Source of the DNA: Tannerella sp.
GTDB taxonomy: Bacteria > Bacteroidota > Bacteroidia > Bacteroidales > Tannerellaceae
Direction of reading: 5' to 3'
Assembly (NCBI RefSeq): GCF_030528505.1
Contig: NZ_JAUMYS010000019.1
Coordinates: 1-44,583 of the forward strand
DNA: 44,583 bases
Position 1 is the stretch's first letter, and each line of letters opens with the position of its first letter. Made by a program: the position numbers and the translations under genes. The notes under the pieces were generated by a model, which was not told the DNA's origin, did not search any database, and saw nothing but the letters and a program-made list of their open reading frames with translations. Positions 1 to 8,697 of this stretch are shown in pieces.

Positions 1-94
1 GAAGACGTAACGACCGGTAATCAGGCTGACAAAGTGGCATTACTCTTTCTTCCTGACTCTTTCTTGCTTTAATGAGATAGGTAGAAAAGTTTTG

Positions 95-136
95 AAAAAA
101 AAGCGGGAAAACCGATTAAAAGGCTTATCCCGCTTT
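95..136 (-). terminator. Rho-independent terminator after the oadA-like gene
   Basis: Inverted arms AAAGCGGGA (100-108) and TCCCGCTTT (128-136) flank a 19-nt loop. Read on the minus strand the stem is followed by a run of T (plus-strand A at 95-99). It lies about 40 nt past the stop of the minus-strand carboxyltransferase gene, where a terminator is expected. Confidence 0.8.
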
Positions 137-175
137 CGTTAATTAATTAAGATAATTTTTCAGAAGGCGTGTTGA

Positions 176-2080
176 TTATCCGATCTCGATCATCGGGGCG
201 CCTGCCTGTATGGCGTCACCCGGTTTCACGTAGATACGAAGTACTGTACCGTTGTAATCGGAAGTAATGTCGTTCTCCATCTTCATTGATTCGAGGATGA
301 GCAAGCTGTCGTTCTTTTTCACCACGTCTCCCTCTTTTACCGTGATTCGCAAGATATTCCCCGGCATCGGGCATTCCATTACATGTCCTTTCACCGCTTT
401 TTCGGCAGTCGGGGCGGATTCTTGCTTTGTCTCGCACTTGGCTTCCTCGGCAGGAGCGGCCTGTTTCGCCTGAGCATTGAATTCCTCTTCGCGTTTTTTG
501 CGGAGGAATCCGCTGGCTACGGCCGGGAACAGCTCCATCAACAGGCTGTCTTTTTCGTCTTTGGCCAATTGTACACCTCCGAATTCTTCCAGAACAGGAT
601 TGTCCTGACGTTTATAGTTCGACGTATCGTACGGCGTTTCTACCGGAGAACCGGTGATTTGTTCGCGGAATGCGGGATCGACCGGAACAGGCGTTTTTCC
701 GTATTCACCTTTTACCAGCGCAATAAACTGATTCGACGGATTGGCATATTTCGGCCGACCGTTTTTGATGTTCAAGGCCGATACGACGGCTTGTGCGCCC
801 ACGATCTGGCTGGTGGGAGTAACGAGCGGCGGCAGACCCGCGTCGAGGCGTACGCTCGGGATCAGCTTCATGGCTTCTTCAAGCAGGTCGAGCGAGTTGA
901 ACTGTTTCAGCTGTGCCACCATGTTCGTATACATTCCGCCGGGGATTTCGGCATCCTTCACCAAATTATTCGGTTTCGGGAAGTTGAAGTAAGCCTCGAT
1001 GGCGTGACAAGCTGCCAGCAAGGCAGGTTCGTCGTTGCGACGTACGGCTTCGATGGCTTTGTCGAACTCACGGTTTATTTCTGCCGGCAGCGTATCGGTC
1101 AGCGGGTTGAACGGTTTCGGGAATTGTTTGACGGCATCGAACGCATCGAGTTCCTTACGGATACCCAGCAATTCCTGATTGATCTTTGCCACAGCTTCCA
1201 TGTTTACATCGAGTTCCACATCGAGTTTCTTACAGAAGAGGTAGATCAGCTCAATAGCCGGAGCAGCCGGTCCACCGGCAAAATTCCAGATATTCGTATC
1301 CACAATATCGACTCCGTGATAGATCGCCGTCAGAACCGCGCCTAAGCCAAACCCGGGTGTACAGTGCGTATGGAAATCGATCGGAACGTTCAGGTGCTGT
1401 TTGAACAGCGGGATCAGCGTAGCTACGCGCGAAGGCGGGATCAGGCCGCTCATATCCTTGATCGTAATCATATCGGCGCCGAGAGCGAGCATCTCTTTCG
1501 CTTTGTTCACAAAGTATGTATCGGTGAACACCAGCTCACGCTTCGGAGCGGCCTCTTCTTTCTTTCCGAACAGACCGCTGAAGAAGCCTCCTTTTTTGGC
1601 TTCGGCCTTCGGCTCATCGTCATACTTGGGATCTACGGTGTAGCACACGGCGCAATCGGCCATGCCACCATATTTTTTAATGGATTTTACACTCGACTTT
1701 ACATTATCTACGTCGTTCAGTGCGTCGAAGATACGCATTACGTCTAACCCGGAAGCAACCGCGTTGCGGAAGAATCCGTCGATGATTTCGTCGGGATAGG
1801 GGGCATAGCCGTACAAGTTACGTCCGCGCGATAAGGCTGTCAGCTTCGAGGCGTTACCAACCGAGGCTTTAATTTTTTCCAGTCTGTCCCACGGGTTCTC
1901 GCCCAAGTATCGCATGACTGAGTCGGGCACGGCTCCTCCCCATACTTCCATGGCGTAGAAGTTGGCATCTTTGTAGTAAGGCAACACTCTGTCCACCTGC
2001 GACTGGTTCATACGTGTTGCGAAAGCCGACTGTTGTCCGTCTCTCAATGTTAAGTCTCTGATTAAAAGCTTCTTCTTCAT
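176..2080 (-). CDS. oadA: Biotin-dependent carboxyltransferase: oxaloacetate decarboxylase alpha / pyruvate carboxylase subunit B
   Basis: 634 residues. The N-terminal half is an HMGL-like TIM-barrel carboxyltransferase domain beginning LLIRDLTLRDGQQS, with the metal-site motif DFHTHCTPGFG; a conserved helical carboxylase domain follows. After a charged, Ala-rich linker (about 520-565) comes a C-terminal biotinyl domain with ESMKMEND; the biotinylated lysine is about residue 600. The family moves CO2 between biotin and pyruvate/oxaloacetate, either as the sodium-pump decarboxylase alpha subunit or as pyruvate carboxylase subunit B. No beta or gamma membrane subunits are adjacent, so the sequence does not say which. 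An odd insert at about 157-183 (Lys/Ala-rich with GGFFSGLFGKK) interrupts the barrel. It lies downstream of the lactate genes on the same strand, 253 nt past the permease, with its own probable promoter. Entry into C4 acids from lactate-derived pyruvate is inference. Confidence 0.85.
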   Translation of the reverse strand: MKKKLLIRDLTLRDGQQSAFATRMNQSQVDRVLPYYKDANFYAMEVWGGAVPDSVMRYLGENPWDRLEKIKASVGNASKLTALSRGRNLYGYAPYPDEIIDGFFRNAVASGLDVMRIFDALNDVDNVKSSVKSIKKYGGMADCAVCYTVDPKYDDEPKAEAKKGGFFSGLFGKKEEAAPKRELVFTDTYFVNKAKEMLALGADMITIKDMSGLIPPSRVATLIPLFKQHLNVPIDFHTHCTPGFGLGAVLTAIYHGVDIVDTNIWNFAGGPAAPAIELIYLFCKKLDVELDVNMEAVAKINQELLGIRKELDAFDAVKQFPKPFNPLTDTLPAEINREFDKAIEAVRRNDEPALLAACHAIEAYFNFPKPNNLVKDAEIPGGMYTNMVAQLKQFNSLDLLEEAMKLIPSVRLDAGLPPLVTPTSQIVGAQAVVSALNIKNGRPKYANPSNQFIALVKGEYGKTPVPVDPAFREQITGSPVETPYDTSNYKRQDNPVLEEFGGVQLAKDEKDSLLMELFPAVASGFLRKKREEEFNAQAKQAAPAEEAKCETKQESAPTAEKAVKGHVMECPMPGNILRITVKEGDVVKKNDSLLILESMKMENDITSDYNGTVLRIYVKPGDAIQAGAPMIEIG

Positions 2081-2147
2081 GATTAATCGGTTTTTTTGAA
2101 TGAGATTCGTTTTTATGATTTCGTTTGATTTTTATTTTATGATTTGA

Positions 2148-2192
2148 TTGGTTTCCGGATTCTTCGTATCGGAAAAAAACACCGGAAACCAA
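2148..2192. repeat. Perfect 11-bp inverted repeat in the oadA leader
   Basis: TTGGTTTCCGG (2148-2158) and CCGGAAACCAA (2182-2192) are perfect complements separated by 23 nt. It sits between the permease stop and the oadA start, upstream of oadA on the minus strand. A weak -7-like box TTACTTTG on the minus strand (2260-2267) would put the hairpin inside a leader of roughly 170 nt. No T-run follows on either strand, so it is not a standard terminator; leader hairpin or mRNA-stabilising stem are possible. Confidence 0.6.
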
Positions 2193-2333
2193 TGCTGTTT
2201 TATATTATTTATTCACTTAGCTTTGTTGAGTGCATTAAATATTACATATCATACTGCTGCAAAGTAAATACTTTTTTTGAAGATACATCGCCTGATTAGA
2301 GAAAAATTTCTTTAATTGGCGAAATTCTTTCGT

Positions 2334-3893
2334 TCAACAAGCAAAGTAGACCATCAACCCGGCCAGAATAATATAGCCGATGGCATACGGAAGAGCACTG
2401 CGAAGTATCTCTCCGTCCTTTCCCGGCATATTGCACGAAGCCGTTGCGATGGCAATACTTTGCGGCGAGATGATTTTTCCACCGGTTGCTCCTGACGTAT
2501 TGGCGCTGACCAACCAGTTCGGGTCAGGATACGACAGCTGAGAGGCTACATTAGCTTGCAGTTTGCCGAACAGAATGTTCGACGAAGTGTCGCTACCTGT
2601 AACAAACGTACCGATGGCGCCGATCAGTGGCACGAACAACGGATAGTAAGCACCCGTCGCGGAGACAAGCGCCGAAGCGATCACTCCGATCATCCCCGCA
2701 TAGTTCATCACCGATGCGATGGAAACGAGACTCATGATCGTGATTACTGTCTTATTCAGATTCTTCACCGTCCGGGCTAACACGACAAACAATTTCTTGA
2801 CCGAAACGCCTTGTATCATGCCGCCGATAAACGTGCCGAGGAAAAGCATCAATCCTGCGTTCGATATCCATCCGAACGAAAAATATTTCCCTTCAGCATA
2901 GATGGGCAGATGCACATGACTGACAAGATGCGTACGGAGAAACTCGTTGATCGGCTTCACCAGCGGCCCACTGATAACAATAAAAAACAGGATGAATCCG
3001 TAGACGCTCCATGCCCGTAAGGCTCTCGAAAGAGTAATCGGTTCTTCGTCAGCCAAAGACTCGGCCGCTTTTTCTCCTCCGGCAAAAAGACGAGCGTAAA
3101 GCACAATGGCCAAAATGGCAGCTACGCTTCCGAGGATGGCCGGTGTCTCAGCCCCCAAGTACTTTGCGCAGAGATATTGTACCACCAACGAGATACCGCC
3201 CACCCATAGCGACAGCAGAATGTGTTTGAGAACCTTTTTGGGTGCACTGTCGGTAAGTGTAAGGATCACGAACGGAATAAGAATCATCAAAGGCGATAAC
3301 TGTATAACCACTTTCGAGGCAATATCGCAAATGGCTTCGGGTGTAGCGCTGCCCGTAGGAGCGACCTCGTTGGCCAGTGTGATCACCGGCACCCCTACGG
3401 CGCCGAATCCCGTTGGTACACTGTTGGCAATCAGCGAGACCAATGCGCTGAAACCCGGCTTGAATCCCAAACCGATCAGGATGGCGGCAGGGATTGCGAC
3501 AGCTGTTCCGAATCCGGCCATCCCTTCCAAAAGCCCTCCGAAGCCCCATACGAGCAGAAGCACGATGATGCCGCGATCGTTTGTGAGCGAGGTGAACTGC
3601 TTTTTGATGATCTCGATCTCTCCGCTTTCAAGCAGCGTGTTGTAGCTGTAAATGGCCATCAGGATAATGATCAAGATCGGGAAAGTCGCTTTTAGAATGC
3701 CTTCTACAAAAGCCCACAGCACCCCGCCTTGAGTATAACTCTCCGGAGCGAATCCGAGGGTAGGAGCGGCCAGCCATGCAATCAGCAGTGTGGCGACAAG
3801 GGTAAGGAATGCGCTCTTGTGTCCGGCCATCTTCACGCCGAGCATCAGTACGAACAAGAGCAGAATGGGGAAAACAGATAATAAAATGTTCAT
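2334..3893 (-). CDS. lldP: L-lactate permease (LctP/LldP family)
   Basis: 519 residues, hydrophobic almost throughout, with about 12-14 predicted membrane segments. It carries stretches typical of the lactate permease family: GLLEGMAGFGTAVAIPAAIL near residues 120-140, and near the C-terminus GTFVTGSDTSSNILF and NTSGATGGKIISPQSIAIA. The family brings L-lactate (also D-lactate or glycolate) across the inner membrane by proton symport. It starts at ATG 3893, 36 nt after the lutC stop and on the same strand, so it is probably the last gene of the porin-lutABC transcript. Uptake together with the Lut oxidase is strong support for lactate as substrate. Confidence 0.93.
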   Translation of the reverse strand: MNILLSVFPILLLFVLMLGVKMAGHKSAFLTLVATLLIAWLAAPTLGFAPESYTQGGVLWAFVEGILKATFPILIIILMAIYSYNTLLESGEIEIIKKQFTSLTNDRGIIVLLLVWGFGGLLEGMAGFGTAVAIPAAILIGLGFKPGFSALVSLIANSVPTGFGAVGVPVITLANEVAPTGSATPEAICDIASKVVIQLSPLMILIPFVILTLTDSAPKKVLKHILLSLWVGGISLVVQYLCAKYLGAETPAILGSVAAILAIVLYARLFAGGEKAAESLADEEPITLSRALRAWSVYGFILFFIVISGPLVKPINEFLRTHLVSHVHLPIYAEGKYFSFGWISNAGLMLFLGTFIGGMIQGVSVKKLFVVLARTVKNLNKTVITIMSLVSIASVMNYAGMIGVIASALVSATGAYYPLFVPLIGAIGTFVTGSDTSSNILFGKLQANVASQLSYPDPNWLVSANTSGATGGKIISPQSIAIATASCNMPGKDGEILRSALPYAIGYIILAGLMVYFAC

Positions 3894-3929
3894 GACATAT
3901 TTATTTAATTAGGTTTATAAATGAGCGAA

Positions 3930-4511
3930 TTAAATAAGCAATACGGTAACCTGACGCGGTCCGTGTGCTCCCATAACGAGAGACTGTTCGATGTCGGCCG
4001 TTTTCGAGGGTCCGGACATAAAGCCTCTGAATTCTCCGGGATGTTCGTTCGGTACACGTTGGTATGCATCGTGCATGGTATCGACCAGTTGATCTTTCGG
4101 AAGAAGCATCAGCAACGCTTCCGAAATGAAGTAGATACCGCGTTGCAAATACTCCTGCTCAAAATATACGGCTGCATTTTCACACACCCCGAAAATTCCG
4201 CGGCAGATTACGAGGTCAGTTCCGTTCAACTCGGCCGGCGTCTTGATATCGTCGGGATTGTACGTGGCACACGTCACTTCCGGCAGGTTACATGCTATGC
4301 GCGAGGCATCGGGAAACAGACGCCGTACGGCATCATCGATCGATTCGCCTTCGTTGAGCACTTCCGCACGGCCGCCTACTCCGGCCGATATTTCGATAAA
4401 CTGTTTGAGCTTATCGGGGTAAACGACATGTGGGATTTTTATTTCCGGACGTGAAAAACGCTCCTTGATATTTTCCCTCAAACTATGAATGATAAAATCT
4501 TTGCTGTTCAT
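3930..4511 (-). CDS. lutC: LutC, lactate utilisation LUD-domain protein
   Basis: 193 residues, one LUD (YkgG/LutC) domain. The diagnostic C-terminal run SGPSKTADIEQSLVMGAHGP is present near residues 165-185, as in LutC proteins. LutC is an accessory subunit of the LutABC L-lactate dehydrogenase that oxidises L-lactate to pyruvate and passes electrons toward quinone; its exact role is not settled. The start ATG overlaps the lutB stop as ATGA (4508-4511), which indicates translational coupling. LutC, LutB and LutA together make a complete system. Confidence 0.93.
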   Translation of the reverse strand: MNSKDFIIHSLRENIKERFSRPEIKIPHVVYPDKLKQFIEISAGVGGRAEVLNEGESIDDAVRRLFPDASRIACNLPEVTCATYNPDDIKTPAELNGTDLVICRGIFGVCENAAVYFEQEYLQRGIYFISEALLMLLPKDQLVDTMHDAYQRVPNEHPGEFRGFMSGPSKTADIEQSLVMGAHGPRQVTVLLI

Positions 4512-5899
4512 TTCGATTCTTGTTTAGTGTTTTTCTTTTGATGATTCTGTTTCCACCACGCTTCGAACGACTGCTTGGCAAAGCGTGGCATTTCTCTTTC
4601 TTTTCCCCAAGCATTCAGACCGTTGTACACGGCGAAACGCGGCATTTTATTGGCGATGGGTGCCATTTTCAAGGCAGAGTGGAACAGAGACGGACGTTCC
4701 ATCAGAAATTGCATCCCTTTGCTCATCATTTTCTTCTGTGAATTGGCCTGTCCGAATCCGTCCAGCTTCTGGCGCCATACGTAAATCTGTTCGCCAAGGT
4801 CTACCATAGCCGGACATACGTACGAACACGACAGACAGAGCGAGCAGGCCGAGACGTTTCCGCTATGTTTCTGCGGGTCATGAAGCATGCCAAGATTGAT
4901 GCCGATCGGCCCGGGGATAAAATACGAATAGGAATATCCACCGCTCCGACGGTACACCGGACAAGTGTTCATACAGGCCCCGCAACGGATGCAATTCATG
5001 CTTTTGCGATGTTGAGGCATGCCCAGAATCTTGCTGCGTCCGTTATCTACGATGATAAAATGCTGTTCGCCTCCCGTATGGGGACGTCCGAAGTGTGAGG
5101 TGTACGTCGTAATAGGTTGTCCCGTTGCCGAGCGTGCAAGTAAGCGTGTGAAGACGCCCAGCGATTCGAGGTCGGGGATGATTTTATCAATTCCGAAAGC
5201 GCAAATATTGAGCTTTTGGCACGACATGCCCATATCGGCATTTCCTTCGTTCGTACAAACAATCACTTCGCCTGTCGAGGCTACAGCAAAATTGCCGCCC
5301 GTCATACCGGCATCGGCATTCAGGAAATCTTGACGAAGTGCTCTTCGTGCCTGATGTGTCAGATAGGTCGGATCGAAGTTGCCCTTTTCACTGCCTAATT
5401 TTTCTTCAAACAGCTTTCCGACGATCTCGCGTTTAAGATGGATCGCCGGCATGACGATATGACTCGGGTTGGCATCCAGAAGCTGAAGAATACGTTCGCC
5501 CAAATCGCTTTCGATGACTTCGTAGCCTTTTTCGATCAGGTAAGGGTTCAGATGACATTCTTCGGAGAGCATCGATTTACTTTTTACCAGCTTGTGCGCG
5601 CCATGATCACGTAGAATCCCTTCAATGATCGATCGGTATTCTTCGGCGTCTTTGGCGTAATGTACATGACATCCGTTGGCGGTCGCGTTTTTTTCGAATT
5701 CTTCGATCAGCTCCGGCAGATGCGAATTGCTGTACAGCTTAATATCGCGTACGGCATGTCTCAGATCTTCCCACTCGGGGATCGCGTGCGAAAGACGGTC
5801 GCGTTTTGTGCGAACCATATACAATGTTTTGTCGTGCCATTCGGCATTCACTTTGTCGGATAAAAAGGCTTTGGCAGCCTTGGCATGTGTAGTACTCAT
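4508..5899 (-). CDS. lutB: LutB, iron-sulfur subunit of L-lactate dehydrogenase complex
   Basis: 463 residues. An N-terminal LUD domain (about 60-290) is followed by two 4Fe-4S cysteine clusters: CIRCGACMNTCP (Cys 303, 306, 309, 313) and CSLCLSCSYVCP (Cys 352, 355, 358, 362). A basic C-terminal tail ends the protein, with a QKKNTKQESK-like end. Domain order and length match LutB/YkgF. It is expected to carry electrons from lactate oxidation within the LutABC complex, in the cytoplasm or at the membrane face. Its ATG overlaps the lutA stop (ATGA, 5896-5899) and its stop overlaps the lutC start, so the three subunits are tightly coupled. Confidence 0.94.
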   Translation of the reverse strand: MSTTHAKAAKAFLSDKVNAEWHDKTLYMVRTKRDRLSHAIPEWEDLRHAVRDIKLYSNSHLPELIEEFEKNATANGCHVHYAKDAEEYRSIIEGILRDHGAHKLVKSKSMLSEECHLNPYLIEKGYEVIESDLGERILQLLDANPSHIVMPAIHLKREIVGKLFEEKLGSEKGNFDPTYLTHQARRALRQDFLNADAGMTGGNFAVASTGEVIVCTNEGNADMGMSCQKLNICAFGIDKIIPDLESLGVFTRLLARSATGQPITTYTSHFGRPHTGGEQHFIIVDNGRSKILGMPQHRKSMNCIRCGACMNTCPVYRRSGGYSYSYFIPGPIGINLGMLHDPQKHSGNVSACSLCLSCSYVCPAMVDLGEQIYVWRQKLDGFGQANSQKKMMSKGMQFLMERPSLFHSALKMAPIANKMPRFAVYNGLNAWGKEREMPRFAKQSFEAWWKQNHQKKNTKQESK

Positions 5900-6639
5900 A
5901 GCTGTGCGGATAATATTTCTAAATAATGGATGGTACGGATCGGATACTGTTCGCGTTCGATAACGCCTCCCATGTGCATCAGGCAGGAGCAGTCGGCGCC
6001 GGTGATGTATTCGGCTCCGGTAGCCATATGATCTTTTACTTTGTCGCGCCCCATACAGGCCGATACTTCAGGCTCTTCGGCAGCAAACATCCCGCCGAAG
6101 CCGCAGCACTCGTCCACGCGCTCCGGCTCTACGACTGTGATGCCCGGCACTTTCTCGAGCAAAGCGCGAATCTTATTGTAATAAGGTACCGTCAGTTCCG
6201 AAGCGGAAGAGAGGTGGAGCTCCCGTACGCCGTGGCAACTGTTGTGCAAGCTGACCTTATGAGGAAAGTGAGAAGCAAAGCGTTCCGGTTTTACCACATC
6301 ATGAAGAAATTCAGTGATGTCGTAAATGTGTTTGCTTGTTTCACAGGTGTGCTCGCCGTGTTCGGACAGAAGACGGGGGTGATTTTCTTTCACGAAAGCT
6401 ACACAACTGGCCGAGGGGCCTACGACATAGGTGTAGTCTTTAAACAATTGCTCGAAGCGTTTGACCAACTTCAACGAATCGCCTTCAAACCCGGCGTTAG
6501 CCATCGGCTGCCCGCAACAGGTTTGCCCCAAAGGGTAGTCAACGTCTATACCAAGACTTGTAAGCAGTTTGTAACATGCAATACCGACGTGTGGATAGAC
6601 GGCATTCACATAACAGGGAATAAATAATCCTACTTTCAT
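5896..6639 (-). CDS. lutA: LutA, CCG-domain subunit of L-lactate dehydrogenase complex
   Basis: 247 residues with the two cysteine-rich (CCG) domains of the LutA/GlpC/HdrB type: QTCCGQP (Cys 41-42) and DECCGFGG (Cys 178-179), plus supporting cysteines near residues 9, 79 and 135. These domains bind iron-sulfur clusters in electron-transfer subunits. The frame could begin two codons earlier at a GTG (6645); ATG 6639 (MKVGLFIPCY) fits family N-termini and is preferred. It is the first lut gene, 41 nt downstream of the porin-like gene on the same strand. Confidence 0.93.
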   Translation of the reverse strand: MKVGLFIPCYVNAVYPHVGIACYKLLTSLGIDVDYPLGQTCCGQPMANAGFEGDSLKLVKRFEQLFKDYTYVVGPSASCVAFVKENHPRLLSEHGEHTCETSKHIYDITEFLHDVVKPERFASHFPHKVSLHNSCHGVRELHLSSASELTVPYYNKIRALLEKVPGITVVEPERVDECCGFGGMFAAEEPEVSACMGRDKVKDHMATGAEYITGADCSCLMHMGGVIEREQYPIRTIHYLEILSAQL

Positions 6640-6680
6640 AACCACGTAAATTTTTAAAATGTCGAGACAAATATATTAAG

Positions 6681-7967
6681 TTATAATGTGTATTTCAACT
6701 CAAATCGTGCCCAATTATATGGATCTGCACCCTTGAAATAAAAATTGCCCGGAGTAAAGTGTTCGAACAGAAAGTGCCCTGTCCAGTTCTTATGCATCTG
6801 GTAACTGAGCTTCATGATGAATAGATTTCCTCGTGTCTTTCCTCCACCCGAACAGAAAGCTGTTTCATTAGGTTTTGGTGCCGATAAATGCAGATAGTCG
6901 GCATTAAACTTTATATTCGGAGCGAGCATAGCACAAAAGCCGAGATTGACTGCATGGATATTTGACCAATAGGCTACTTTTCCTTTGCTTTCAGCTATCA
7001 GCGTGTATACGTACGATTCGCTCCATTTCGGCCAACGGCTCCAAAGAGGGTCCCATCCTTCTATTTTCTCTGTTTTGGGGTCGTCACCACTCAGATAGAA
7101 TGCGCCAGCCGATATGCAGTCAAGCAGAGGAATAGATTCTCCCAATTTATAATCCAAACGGGAATATCCTCCGTAAGACTGTCTGTTGAATCCATCTACT
7201 TTCCCTAACTGATAAGCCAATTCTGTGGTGAAAGTGAATCCGTTTAGAAATGGCAAAGCTACTCTGCTACCGACCGTATGGGTACGAGCCTCAGGCAACG
7301 CTTCGTATTTGAAATAGTTTTTATAAAAATAATAAGTCGACCAGTCGAGTTGCTTGATCTTCGAATTGTAGTGTATTCCTAACCCGCTGTTTGTTTGTTC
7401 TTCCAGGAGTTGATACGAATCTTTTTCGCGGAGGATCGGAAGAAACTCTTCTTTCCTTGTATTATAGGTGAAAAATGCCGTGAGTCTGTTTTGCTCATTG
7501 AAGCGATAGACGATTTTCAGGGCATTAAAATAATTTGAACGGGAACCAACCAACGGATTACCGTCGAAACAGATAAACCCTTCATCCAGCACGATATTTT
7601 GCCGTCCGAGGCGGATATCAAGCGGTAAGTTAGCAACATTTTGATAGTTAATATACAACTCGTTGATGAAGATTTCGTTCAGACTCGTCTTTTTAGAAGA
7701 TGGAGACATCCAGATACGGGCCTCATTGCCCAGCTCAAGTTTCATACCCAGATACTCATTCAGGGTGTACTCTGCGCCCAGATACGTTCGCCACCGTGTG
7801 AATGTCAGCACATCCTTGCTGTTATCCAGTGTAATAGCCTTGTCAATGGTTGTTAAACGGACACGTTCCGAAAAAGACAGCTTGAATTTCGAGTCTTTCG
7901 TTGTCTCTTGTGCTTTAATCGGGTAAAAACAAAAGAGGAAGCAAATGATAGATACATACTTTTTCAT
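6681..7967 (-). CDS. Outer-membrane beta-barrel porin, alginate-export-like
   Basis: 428 residues. The N-terminus is a signal peptide (Lys-Lys then a hydrophobic stretch ending near PIKAQ, about residue 19). The mature part is a run of alternating amphipathic strands with many Tyr/Trp/Phe, repeated RxxIVLDE and short turns, ending in an aromatic/basic strand ELKYTL, as expected for an outer-membrane barrel. The layout (LRLGRQNIVLDEGF-like strand, then GSRSNYFNALKIVYRF) resembles the alginate-export/Alginate_exp family. It leads the lutABC-permease run on the minus strand, so a role in passage of lactate or another organic acid through the outer membrane is plausible but inferred from position only. 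Confidence 0.7.
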   Translation of the reverse strand: MKKYVSIICFLFCFYPIKAQETTKDSKFKLSFSERVRLTTIDKAITLDNSKDVLTFTRWRTYLGAEYTLNEYLGMKLELGNEARIWMSPSSKKTSLNEIFINELYINYQNVANLPLDIRLGRQNIVLDEGFICFDGNPLVGSRSNYFNALKIVYRFNEQNRLTAFFTYNTRKEEFLPILREKDSYQLLEEQTNSGLGIHYNSKIKQLDWSTYYFYKNYFKYEALPEARTHTVGSRVALPFLNGFTFTTELAYQLGKVDGFNRQSYGGYSRLDYKLGESIPLLDCISAGAFYLSGDDPKTEKIEGWDPLWSRWPKWSESYVYTLIAESKGKVAYWSNIHAVNLGFCAMLAPNIKFNADYLHLSAPKPNETAFCSGGGKTRGNLFIMKLSYQMHKNWTGHFLFEHFTPGNFYFKGADPYNWARFELKYTL

Positions 7968-8648
7968 TGGTTTATATGGCTTTAGATGGATATATTATGT
8001 TTAAGTTAGGATATTTATCGATGCATTGAATGGAGGATAAGAAAAGTAGAGGTTGTCACCCAATTGTCCCACACGGCTTTTATTGAAAAAAAAACGTGAA
8101 TACAGTGTTTTATTAGATAATCTAGATAACATGTTTCTGTGAATTTTTTTGTAAAAGTCCGAAATATTTATCTAAACTGCAAAATAAAAAGAGAAAAAAG
8201 TGGTTGTTACTTTCGTTGTTTTATTGTTTGTTAACTGTTTTCATGGTGTTTTGTTTGTATATTAGCATATTTTAGTTATTGTTGGTTCGTATATTTTATC
8301 CTGAATTCTGAGTATTTTTGTTTTATCTAAGAGAGATTTATACAGGATTAGCGAATCATATTGTTAAATGTTATGTTTGATTTTATGTGTTGACTATATT
8401 TTGAATCATGTTTGATTTTTTGATCTAATCTATAATTAAATTTGGAGATAAAGCAAGAAATTGATCTTGTAGCCATATTGATCTGTTGTTTTCTGGAGTT
8501 TGTTTTATTGAGGGATGATTAATCGTGTGTTGTAATGTTGTAAATTAGTTGCTAATCGACATTTTACACAGCTTATCGTTTGGGGGTATCGGGTAGGAGA
8601 AATCGTTTATTGGATTCATTTCATCTCGAATATTCTTTGTGAAAATCG
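7968..8648. other. AT-rich intergenic region between divergent genes
   Basis: About 680 nt without a convincing gene, very A+T-rich, between the porin (leftward) and the Nudix gene (rightward). Visible items are two TTGTC(A/C)C direct copies near 8054-8070, an imperfect palindrome around TTAGATAATCTAGATAA near 8113-8129, a repeated ATGTTTGATTTT (about 8370 and 8408), and chance-level -7-like boxes TATTTTTG (8313-8320) and TAAATTTG (8437-8444, with TTTG 22 nt upstream). The porin/lut promoter must lie here on the minus strand; the nearest box, TACTTTTC (plus 8041-8048), is weak. Nothing supports a small RNA specifically. Confidence 0.5.
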
Positions 8649-8678
8649 TTGAGTAAACGGAAAATTTCCGTAAGTTTG
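8649..8678 (+). promoter_or_regulatory. Bacteroidales-type promoter of the Nudix gene
   Basis: TTG at 8649-8651, a 19-nt spacer, and TAAGTTTG at 8671-8678, matching the TTTG / TAnnTTTG consensus of Bacteroidota primary sigma factor promoters. The start codon at 8698 leaves a leader of only about 12 nt. Confidence 0.7.
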
Positions 8679-8697
8679 TCACAAAATAACGAAGGAA

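Noticed and set aside
1-94. Possible end of a plus-strand gene at the window edge (frame 1 open to TAA at 70-72)
   Set aside because: Only 23 codons are visible and the peptide is not recognisable; both strands could be non-coding.
383-1345. Plus-strand open frame of 320 codons opposite oadA
   Set aside because: Antisense shadow of a conserved carboxyltransferase; no recognisable domain.
2218-2225. Plus-strand -7 box TAGCTTTG
   Set aside because: No plus-strand gene follows; probably chance in AT-rich DNA.
8313-8444. Small RNA promoter candidates TATTTTTG and TAAATTTG
   Set aside because: In very AT-rich DNA such boxes are expected by chance; spacing to TTTG is 22 nt or longer and no terminator follows.
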